Shown: in pieces, positions 57,935-64,000 of the stretch
How positions within the stretch are numbered: position 1 is the stretch's first letter
How the letters are laid out: each line of letters begins with the position of its first letter
NCBI GenBank assembly: GCA_964477265.1
Contig: CAYZDJ010000002.1
Location: 124,001-188,000 of the forward strand
DNA from: CAIVPM01 sp964477265
GTDB taxonomy: Bacteria; Bacteroidota; Bacteroidia; Chitinophagales; Chitinophagaceae
Direction: 5' to 3'
Length of the DNA stretch: 64,000 nucleotides
The notes under the pieces: generated by a model
Told to the model about the DNA's origin: nothing
Seen by the model: the letters and a program-made list of their open reading frames with translations, nothing else
Databases searched by the model: none
Made by a program: the position numbers and the translations under genes

Positions 57935-59878
57935 TTAATTGCCAATATTTCTATAATGCTGATACACAATTTTTAAATCCTGTAGCCAGTCATACTCCCT
58001 TGCATAAAGCAAGTCATTCTTTTTAAGCACACTAGCATTTACCGAAGATTTACCATTATTGCTATATCCGTTTGGTGTTAAATAACCAGCAGGAATTAGT
58101 GGCAAAGTATTTTGAAAACTTGAATAACCAACCCATGTTCGCTTGCCAAAAATTACTTGCCAGGCATTTTTAAAAATTGTTGTAGCATTTTTAAAAAACA
58201 ATAATTGTACAGGGTAAGTTGCAATAACTGATAAGGCAATCCATATATCAAGCATTCGTTTCATCCTTTGCTGATAAGGGTTTGCCAATGCAAAGTGCCC
58301 ATCAGCACTTAAGGCTTCTCCTGTAGATGTTTTACTATCGCTACCCACAATGCAGTGGCTTTTTTTTGCATGAAACCTAAAGCTGATTTTATACTTTTTT
58401 AAAGCAACCATTTTAGCAATAATTTCTTTAAAACTTAGGCTGCCTTCGCAAAAAATAATTTCGCCAAATCCAATTTGCTTGCACAATGTATCAATGTTGT
58501 CAATGTTGCCAATAGTATTGTCTTCATTTTGTTTTAGACTAATTCTTCCTAATAGTTTATTTTCAATGTCAACTTTCTGCATTAGGTTCAATACTTGCAA
58601 TTGCTCAACATTGCTACCCACAATAACAGCTTGTTTATACTTGTCGGCTTCTACATCTTTTATCCATTTTAATTGAATAAAAATCCAACGCATCAAGGTA
58701 ACCATTATGCCACTTACAATACCACCAGTTAAAATTACTCCACGAGAAAAACGCCACTGTTCTGGCATTAAGCTATATACAGCAAGCATAGTAATAATTG
58801 CTGAAATTGAAGCTGCAAAAGCTTTTGAGGGTTTATATAAATTGTCATAAATACCACTAAGCAATGCACCAACTATAAAAACGCATGTAAAAAGAGGGAT
58901 AAAATATTGGGCTAATATGCTATTGAATTTTACACCTTCAGCAATTTTTATTTCCCAAAAATATTTTGTAAAATATAAACTTGCACTCACTACAAATGCA
59001 TCAACCAGCAACATGCCACTTTTACTTACAATATTTTGCAAAATACTAACCAATGCCCTGCACCAAATTGCTATATTAATAATAATGGAAAAGAAAGTTG
59101 CCTTGCTGCCACTATAATGTTTTTTTACAAAAATGCTCATGGCATTGTAAAACATTCTTACATAGTTTAAGCTGCCACGTTTAGTGCTCTCTCCTTTAAA
59201 ATGTATAATTTTTTGTTCACCAAAATAATAGTTTTTATAACGGGCTTGCTGCACTTTATAACTTAAATCTATGTCTTCTCCATACATAAAATAAGTTTCG
59301 TCGAATCCTTTGGTAGCTTCAACTACAGGCTTGCTAAGCATCATAAAAGCACCTGCCAGCACATCAACTTCATAGCTTTCATTTACAGGCAAATTACCCA
59401 ATGCATATTTATTAAATGTTTTACTTTTAGGAAATAAAACAGACAAACCTGCCAACTTATAAAATGCTGCAGTAAGAGATGGAAACGCACGTTTGCTTTC
59501 TGGCAAAAAATTTCCACTGCCATCAATCATTTGCACACCCAATGCACCACAATCTTTATGCGTTACAAAAAAGTTAATACAATTTTTAAAGCAATCTTCA
59601 GGTACAATGGTATCTGGATTTAAAAACAAAACATAATCACCTTTGCATTGTGCAAGTGCCTTATTATTAGCTTTTGCAAAACCATCGTTTGTCTTGCTGG
59701 CAATAAATTTTATTCTTGGAAAAAGTGGTTGCAAGTATTCAACGCTACCATCTTTACTATCATTGTCAACTACAAAAACTTCTGCCTGCAATCCCTCAAT
59801 AGCTTTTACAACACTGTGCAAGCACTGCTCTAAAAAATATTTTACATTATAATTAACTATAATAATTGATAACTGCAT
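57935..59878 (-). CDS. GT2 glycosyltransferase fused to a polyprenyl-glycosylphosphotransferase-like membrane region
   Basis: 647-aa protein. Residues about 1-240 are a family-2 glycosyltransferase (L-S-I-I-I-V-N-Y-N, V-V-D-N-D-S-K-D-G-S, F-L-N-P-D-T as the DxD-like site, and F-M-Y-G-E-D-I-D-L). About four membrane helices follow (about 285-400), then a nucleotide-binding-like domain (A-V-I-V-G-S-N-V-E). The C-terminus begins K-R-M-L-D-I-W-I-A-L like WcaJ/EpsL sugar-phosphate transferases but lacks the usual E-R-V-G and K-F-R-S-M motifs, so that part may be inactive. The ATG at 59878 (M-Q-L-S-I-I) is preferred to 59884. It probably builds a surface polysaccharide; the divergent neighbour is an outer-membrane protein. 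Confidence 0.82.
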   Translation of the reverse strand: MQLSIIIVNYNVKYFLEQCLHSVVKAIEGLQAEVFVVDNDSKDGSVEYLQPLFPRIKFIASKTNDGFAKANNKALAQCKGDYVLFLNPDTIVPEDCFKNCINFFVTHKDCGALGVQMIDGSGNFLPESKRAFPSLTAAFYKLAGLSVLFPKSKTFNKYALGNLPVNESYEVDVLAGAFMMLSKPVVEATKGFDETYFMYGEDIDLSYKVQQARYKNYYFGEQKIIHFKGESTKRGSLNYVRMFYNAMSIFVKKHYSGSKATFFSIIINIAIWCRALVSILQNIVSKSGMLLVDAFVVSASLYFTKYFWEIKIAEGVKFNSILAQYFIPLFTCVFIVGALLSGIYDNLYKPSKAFAASISAIITMLAVYSLMPEQWRFSRGVILTGGIVSGIMVTLMRWIFIQLKWIKDVEADKYKQAVIVGSNVEQLQVLNLMQKVDIENKLLGRISLKQNEDNTIGNIDNIDTLCKQIGFGEIIFCEGSLSFKEIIAKMVALKKYKISFRFHAKKSHCIVGSDSKTSTGEALSADGHFALANPYQQRMKRMLDIWIALSVIATYPVQLLFFKNATTIFKNAWQVIFGKRTWVGYSSFQNTLPLIPAGYLTPNGYSNNGKSSVNASVLKKNDLLYAREYDWLQDLKIVYQHYRNIGN

Positions 59879-59941
59879 AAACAAGGTGGCAAAATAAGAA
59901 AATCAATTTGAAGATTAGTTTAAAAAATGTTTAGCAACACA

Positions 59942-59949
59942 TACTTTTG
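59942..59949 (+). promoter_or_regulatory. -7 box (TACTTTTG)
   Basis: Exact TAnnTTTG match 17 bases before the ATG at 59967, in the short divergent region next to the glycosyltransferase gene. No convincing -33 TTG was found at the usual spacing. Confidence 0.42.
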
Positions 59950-59966
59950 GAAATTAACTGAAAAGT

Positions 59967-61661
59967 ATGAGAAAAATTTTGGTTGTTGTTGTTAGTTTTT
60001 TCGCTGTGAAATACAGTAATGCTCAGGCAGATTTTATTGAGCTTGGGTCGCCACAGTACAACTTTATTGAGCGAATGGAAATAAAACTGCAACGCGATAG
60101 TGTTTTAAATTTTAGTTGCATAAAACCCTTTGACAGAAAGGTTTTAACGCAAAGGCTTGAATATATTGACAGCTTGCAAAAAGCAGGTGCATTAAAACTT
60201 TCTCGTGTAGATAAATACAATTTAGACCTTGCATTAAAAAATAATTTTGAATGGAGAAAAGGATTTGGCGACACTTCTTTGCAGTTTAAAAACCTGTGGA
60301 GCAAAAAGCACCTTGATGCACCATTTTACTTTGGTGTTAAGCGTGGTGATTTTTCGTTTTATTCTCACCTGATGTATAATTTTCAGCTAGGAAAGGAAAG
60401 TGCATCTGATGCTAAGGTTTATAATAACTCTCGTGAAATTGTGCAATGGAGAGGGCAGGTTACAAAAAGAATTGGCTACTATACTTATGCAACAGATAAC
60501 CAAATGCGAATGCCTTTATATGCCAGAAATTATGCAACAGAGCATACTGCAATTCCTGGTCTGGGTTACTTCAAAGGCAACATTAGTGCAGGTTCTACAC
60601 AGCCAATAGATTTGTTTGAAGTTAAAGGTGGCATTATGTTTAATGCTGCTAAGGGCATTGATTTGCAATTTGCATTTGACAAGGTTTTTGTTGGCAATGG
60701 ATACAGAAGTTTAATATTAAGCGACTTTAGTAATAACTATTTATTCTTAAAGGTAAATACACGTTTTTGGAAATTTAATTACTACAACTTGTTTGCACAA
60801 ATGATTAACAGAAGTGATATTCCACAAGGTGTTGATACGATTTATCCAAAAAAATATATGACGTTTCATTGCTTAGATTTACAAGTTACAAAATGGTTGA
60901 ATGTTGGATTTTTTGAGCACATAATGTTTGGCAGAAAAGCAGGTTATGATTTAAATTATTTGAACCCAATGATATTTAGTGTAGCATTGGGTCATCAAAT
61001 GGGAAGCCCAGATAAAGCCACTATTGGATTGAACGTTAAAGCAAATGTTGCTAAAAAATATCAGTTATATGGTCAGCTTATTATTAATGAACTTGTATTT
61101 GGCGAAGTGTTGAAATATAGCAAAGGTGCATGGGTAAACAAGCAAGCAATACAACTTGGTGCTAAAGGCATAGATTTATTTGGCATTAAAAATTTAGATG
61201 TGCAAGGTGAAATAAATATTGTGCGTCCATTTGTTTATACATCAAAAGATAATTACAGTTCTTATACACATTATAATCAAGCATTGGCTCATCCACTTGG
61301 TGCAAATTTTAAAGAAGTAATTGCTATTGCAAAATACCAGCCTATACCAAAATTGCAGTTGCAAGGCAAATTGATTTATTATGTTCAGGGGCTTGATAGT
61401 GCTAGAATTAATTTTGGCTCAAATATTTTTTCTTCATACTTTACAAGACCTTACGACTATGGCTGGAAAACAACAAATGGTTTAAAAAGCACAACAGTAT
61501 TGGCACAGGCAAGTGCAAGCTACGAGCTGCTTCCAAACATTTTTATAGATGCTGACTATATTATCAGAACAAATAAAATTGAAGGAACACCATCAACAAG
61601 TTCAAATATCTTTAATGTAGGATTCAGGATGAATTTGAGAAAACGCGAATATGATTTTTAA
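59967..61661 (+). CDS. Outer-membrane protein, RemB/Wzi-like
   Basis: 564-aa exported protein: signal peptide about 1-19 (Y-S-N-A-Q). The N-terminal 100 residues are helical, and the rest is alternating strands ending in N-L-R-K-R-E-Y-D-F, a barrel with a terminal aromatic. The segment A-L-A-H-P-L-G-A-N-F-K-E-V-I-A-I-A-K-Y-Q (about 446-465) matches my memory of RemB-type gliding proteins and Wzi-like capsule assembly proteins. I cannot decide between the two. Divergence from a surface-polysaccharide glycosyltransferase favours a capsule-related role. Confidence 0.65.
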   Translation: MRKILVVVVSFFAVKYSNAQADFIELGSPQYNFIERMEIKLQRDSVLNFSCIKPFDRKVLTQRLEYIDSLQKAGALKLSRVDKYNLDLALKNNFEWRKGFGDTSLQFKNLWSKKHLDAPFYFGVKRGDFSFYSHLMYNFQLGKESASDAKVYNNSREIVQWRGQVTKRIGYYTYATDNQMRMPLYARNYATEHTAIPGLGYFKGNISAGSTQPIDLFEVKGGIMFNAAKGIDLQFAFDKVFVGNGYRSLILSDFSNNYLFLKVNTRFWKFNYYNLFAQMINRSDIPQGVDTIYPKKYMTFHCLDLQVTKWLNVGFFEHIMFGRKAGYDLNYLNPMIFSVALGHQMGSPDKATIGLNVKANVAKKYQLYGQLIINELVFGEVLKYSKGAWVNKQAIQLGAKGIDLFGIKNLDVQGEINIVRPFVYTSKDNYSSYTHYNQALAHPLGANFKEVIAIAKYQPIPKLQLQGKLIYYVQGLDSARINFGSNIFSSYFTRPYDYGWKTTNGLKSTTVLAQASASYELLPNIFIDADYIIRTNKIEGTPSTSSNIFNVGFRMNLRKREYDF

Positions 61662-61715
61662 TTAGAATTCAAAATTGTTCAAGAACATTAAGTAGATTTG
61701 TTAAAACACTTTTTT

Positions 61716-61943
61716 ATGGAAGCTAATACAATGATGAGAGAAAAATTACATCACTATATTGATATAGCTGAAGAAAATAAATTACAAGCAATTTATACTT
61801 TGTTGGAAAATGAAATTGATTGGCATTATTCCTCTGAATTAATTGATATGTTATCTGAACGCAGGGATAATCATTTGCAAGGGAAAAGCAAATCTTATAC
61901 ACTTGCAGAATCTGTTAACTTAATTCGCAATCAAAAGAAGTAG
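61716..61943 (+). CDS. Antitoxin-like partner of a RelE/ParE toxin (pair 2)
   Basis: 75-aa acidic helical protein. The ATG at 61716 is preferred to an upstream TTG at 61698; M-M-R-E-K-L near 61749 is another possible start. The C-terminal S-Y-T-L-A-E-S-V-N-L-I-R-N parallels the antitoxin at 19155. The toxin gene begins two bases after its stop, as expected for coupled translation. No DNA-binding motif is evident; such short antitoxins often act by wrapping the toxin. Confidence 0.7.
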   Translation: MEANTMMREKLHHYIDIAEENKLQAIYTLLENEIDWHYSSELIDMLSERRDNHLQGKSKSYTLAESVNLIRNQKK

Positions 61944-61945
61944 CA

Positions 61946-62251
61946 ATGGCTTTTAATTTAATTATTAAAGAAGAAGCACATAACGATACTATTGATGCCT
62001 ACAATTATTACGAAAATAAATCAGTTGGCTTAGGCGAAAGGTTTTTGGCTGAACTGGAAAAGCGGTACTTAGATTTAATAAAACATCCAACACATTACAG
62101 CTTTATAAATGAAGACGAACATTTAATATTCAGGGATATTTTGATTCATCATTTTCCTTATGTTATTGTGTTTGAAATTATAGAAAGCAATGTTGTGGTT
62201 TATGCTGTACACAATACATATAAAAACCCAATAAATAAAATCAGGAAATAA
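61946..62251 (+). CDS. RelE/ParE superfamily toxin (pair 2)
   Basis: 101-aa toxin of the RelE/ParE fold. It shares with the toxin at 19378 the pattern A-Y-N-x-Y-E, G-L-x-x-x-F-L-x-E-L-E, P-x-H-Y-S-F-I and R-D-x-L-x-x-x-F-P, and A-x-H near the end (here V-Y-A-V-H-N-T-Y-K-N-P). The fold and size are normal. It lies between an outer-membrane protein gene and the ABC permease gene, unrelated neighbours, so the pair looks like an independent module. Confidence 0.82.
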   Translation: MAFNLIIKEEAHNDTIDAYNYYENKSVGLGERFLAELEKRYLDLIKHPTHYSFINEDEHLIFRDILIHHFPYVIVFEIIESNVVVYAVHNTYKNPINKIRK

Positions 62252-62284
62252 TTTTACTTTCCTTGCATTATTATGTAAATCAAA

Positions 62285-63151
62285 ATGGAAGCATACATTT
62301 CAGCTATCATATTAGGGTTATGTTTATCATCAATGGCATTGGGAATTTTTATGAGCATGAAAATTTTCAATATACCAGATATTACAACAGATGGTAGCTA
62401 TACATTGGGTGCAGTTGTAACATCTGTAATGCTTGCAAACCATATTTCAATATGGTTAATTATACCCTCAGTTTTGTTATGTGGTGCAATAGCTGGCATT
62501 TGCACGGCTTTCATTCATACCAAATTTAAAATAGATGCTCTACTGGCTGGAATACTTGTTATGACTGCATTGTATTCTATTAATCTCACTATACTTGGTC
62601 GTAGTAATTTGCCTTTAATTGATACAAAAAATATTTTTTCTTCATTAAACATCTTCTCCAACTCAAGTTATAATTCACTGTTTATTGTTGGTGTTGTTAT
62701 AGCAATTATTTTAATCGTTAAATCTTATCTTTTAAAAACAGATTTTGGTATTGCAATGAGAGCCACAGGCAACAACAATGCTATGGTTCGTGCATTGGGT
62801 GTTAATGATAATAAGATGAAAATTTTTGGCCTTGCCATTTCAAATGCACTTACAGCTTTTGCAGGATTTTTAATTACACAAAACCAGTTTTATGCTGATA
62901 TAAATATGGGCATAGGTATTGTAATTACAGGGCTTGGCAGCGTTTTAATTGCTGATGCTTTAAAAAATTTATTCAAAGTAAATTCATTAACTAAACAATT
63001 AATTTTAGTAATTATTGGCAGTATCATTTTTCAATTGGTATTGGCAATAACATTGGCTATAGGCGTTAATCCTAATTTATTAAAATTAACAACAGCTTTG
63101 TTTGTATTGCTTATAGTTGGTATAACGAAATTTAGGTCAATTAGTGATTAG
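62285..63151 (+). CDS. ABC transporter permease (BPD_transp_2 / TrpY-like)
   Basis: 288-aa inner-membrane permease with about nine hydrophobic segments, of the branched-chain-amino-acid/nucleoside-type superfamily and closest to the uncharacterised TrpXYZ-like transporters. The typical N-P-D-I-T-T-D-G-S-Y type segment is seen as I-P-D-I-T-T-D-G-S-Y-T-L-G (about 31-43), and the coupling loop as F-G-I-A-M-R-A-T-G-N-N (about 156-166). The ATPase gene follows, but the four-helix-bundle gene is wedged between. The terminal residues I-S-D and the stop lie inside a repeat. A substrate-binding protein is not seen in the window. Confidence 0.85.
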   Translation: MEAYISAIILGLCLSSMALGIFMSMKIFNIPDITTDGSYTLGAVVTSVMLANHISIWLIIPSVLLCGAIAGICTAFIHTKFKIDALLAGILVMTALYSINLTILGRSNLPLIDTKNIFSSLNIFSNSSYNSLFIVGVVIAIILIVKSYLLKTDFGIAMRATGNNNAMVRALGVNDNKMKIFGLAISNALTAFAGFLITQNQFYADINMGIGIVITGLGSVLIADALKNLFKVNSLTKQLILVIIGSIIFQLVLAITLAIGVNPNLLKLTTALFVLLIVGITKFRSISD

Positions 63152-63163
63152 TAGTTAGCAATT
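63139..63163 (+). repeat. Left inverted repeat of the four-helix-bundle cassette
   Basis: AATTAG-TG-ATTAGTAGTTAG-CAATT. It is the inverse of 63566-63590 at about 22 of 25 positions, and contains the permease stop codon (63149-63151). Confidence 0.75.
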
Positions 63164-63187
63164 TGGCGAAATATTAAATACATATGT

Positions 63188-63538
63188 ATGCAAGATAATT
63201 TAATAGTCATAAAAAGCAAGGCGTTTGCAATTCGTATCATTCGCTTATATCAATTTATTACAATTGAAAAGAAAGAATATGTCTTAAGTAAACAACTTTT
63301 GAGAAGTGGAACTAGCATTGGTGCTAATATAAAAGAAAGTATTTATGGACAAAGTAGAGCTGATTTTCATACTAAATTGACGATAGCATTAAAAGAAGCA
63401 AGTGAAACAGAATATTGGTTAGAGTTATTATTTGAAACAGGTTATTTAACAAATGAAGAATTTAATAGCATTATTGCAGATTGTAAAGAAATACTAAAAT
63501 TATTAACCTCTATAACAAAGAAAACTAAAAAGCAATGA
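63188..63538 (+). CDS. Four-helix-bundle protein (23S rRNA intervening-sequence type)
   Basis: 116-aa protein of the S23/IVP four-helix-bundle family, named for open frames inside 23S rRNA intervening sequences and structurally related to Avd of diversity-generating retroelements. Hallmarks are the central Q-L-L-R-S-G-T-S-I-G-A-N-I-K-E (about 36-50) with S-R-A-D-F-H-T-K-L (about 56-64), and E-T-E-Y-W-L-E-L-L (about 72-80). It is flanked by near-perfect 25-base inverted repeats and separates an ABC permease gene from its ATPase gene. Its function is unknown. Confidence 0.88.
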   Translation: MQDNLIVIKSKAFAIRIIRLYQFITIEKKEYVLSKQLLRSGTSIGANIKESIYGQSRADFHTKLTIALKEASETEYWLELLFETGYLTNEEFNSIIADCKEILKLLTSITKKTKKQ

Positions 63539-63565
63539 GCGATTTAAAGAATAAATTTATTTACT

Positions 63566-63590
63566 AATTACTAACTACTAATTGCTAATT
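63566..63590 (-). repeat. Right inverted repeat of the four-helix-bundle cassette
   Basis: Read on the minus strand: AATTAG-CA-ATTAGTAGTTAG-TAATT. It contains the TTG (63582-63584) that is the only plausible start of the following ATPase frame. Confidence 0.75.
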
Positions 63591-64000
63591 ATAACCAACA
63601 TATCAAAAACATTTAATAAAGCACAACCCACAGAGGTAAAGGCTTTGAGTAATGTTAGTATTGTTATTAATGCAAATGATTATGTAGTAATCGTGGGTAG
63701 TAACGGCAGTGGAAAATCTACTTTGCTAAATAGCATTGCAGGTAGCTTTTTAGTTGATGAAGGAAAGATAATGATTGATAGTAACGATGTAATAAAACTG
63801 CACGATTATCAACGTGCAAAATATTTATCTCGTGTTTTTCAAAATCCCTTGCAAGGCACTGCACCAGATTTAAGCATAATAGATAACTTTAGATTGGCTG
63901 CCTTGCGAACACAATTAAAGCCTTTATTAATAGGCACTTCAAGCAAATTTGTAAATACTGTTAAAGATAAAATTGCAATGCTTAATATGGGTTTGGAAAA
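63582..64000 (+). CDS. ABC transporter ATP-binding protein (partial, runs off the window)
   Basis: N-terminal 139 residues of an ABC ATPase, the partner of the permease at 62285. It reads I-T-N-I-S-K-T-F-N-K-A, then V-K-A-L-S-N-V-S-I-V, the Walker A loop G-S-N-G-S-G-K-S-T-L-L and the Q-loop F-Q-N-P. The signature and Walker B motifs lie beyond the window. No ATG is available before Walker A in frame except far inside; the frame opens 6 bases after a TAA with TTG-CTA-ATT-ATA, and this TTG lies within the right inverted repeat. The start is therefore uncertain and may have been replaced by the repeat. Confidence 0.85.
   Translation, partial: MLIITNISKTFNKAQPTEVKALSNVSIVINANDYVVIVGSNGSGKSTLLNSIAGSFLVDEGKIMIDSNDVIKLHDYQRAKYLSRVFQNPLQGTAPDLSIIDNFRLAALRTQLKPLLIGTSSKFVNTVKDKIAMLNMGLE

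Noticed and set aside
63188..63538. A diversity-generating retroelement accessory gene (Avd)
   Set aside because: The fold is related, but no reverse transcriptase, template repeat or variable target gene is visible nearby.
63139..63590. A complete insertion sequence
   Set aside because: The only open frame is a four-helix-bundle protein without transposase motifs, so it is reported as a repeat-bracketed cassette instead.
1..64000. tRNA, rRNA or riboswitch genes in the gaps
   Set aside because: I read the intergenic stretches for T-loop-like and known aptamer-like words and saw none that could be supported.

Overview
The window is AT-rich, almost entirely coding DNA from a member of the Bacteroidota, most likely near Chitinophagaceae. 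The evidence is a SusD-type lipoprotein, PorT and a Por-secretion C-terminal domain (type IX secretion), an ELWxxDGT-repeat protein, an Oar-like TonB receptor, a LytS/LytTR two-component pair with a propeller sensor, carotenoid genes, and promoter -7 boxes of the TAnnTTTG type. Starts rarely show a Shine-Dalgarno sequence. No rRNA, tRNA or CRISPR array was seen.

Layout. 1-5.7 kb: SusD and a partner lipoprotein ending at a strong terminator, then ubiE/menG overlapping porT, a carotenoid hydratase-like membrane protein, crtZ and an HU-like protein. 5.7-6.6 kb: gene-free, repeat-rich. 6.6-11.5 kb: a 1300-residue TraB/GumN-type secreted protein and a DedA protein with an extra N-terminal domain. 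11.5-13.4 kb: a minus-strand arsenic operon (arsR, DUF6428, arsN-like acetyltransferase, arsC) without an efflux pump. 13.5-21.9 kb: TonB receptor, YkuD_2 protein, SnoaL-like protein, an mrr gene broken by an amber codon, a toxin-antitoxin pair, a radical SAM protein and a 2H phosphoesterase. 22.0-24.8 kb: umuD and umuC split by a REP-associated transposase with its REP hairpins. 24.9-31.5 kb: helical-repeat protein, possible sRNA, orphan ABC membrane domain, sensor kinase and response regulator. 31.8-37.0 kb: four secreted proteins in a row. 37-50 kb: Mur ligase, PaaE, truncated Bro-N gene, TetR, GH31, MATE, ScpA, DUF3078, small Cys/His-rich protein, adenine deaminase, TruA and DUF4476. 50-64 kb: M1 peptidase, coiled-coil protein, thioredoxin-fold protein, parvulin isomerase, glycosyltransferase fusion, outer-membrane protein, second toxin-antitoxin pair, and an ABC permease/ATPase pair interrupted by a four-helix-bundle gene.

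The main theme beyond routine genes is short repeats remodelling gene ends. A REP hairpin encodes the last residues and stop of UmuD. A near-perfect 25-bp inverted repeat brackets the four-helix-bundle gene, supplying the permease stop and apparently the TTG start of the ATPase. Another repeat holds the PaaE stop, and repeat-like DNA encodes variable loops in adenine deaminase. The most notable protein observation is a UmuD homologue in which both residues of the Ser/Lys catalytic dyad appear replaced (Ala64, Arg101) while the adjacent UmuC keeps its catalytic acids. All assignments are from reading the sequence; no searches were run.
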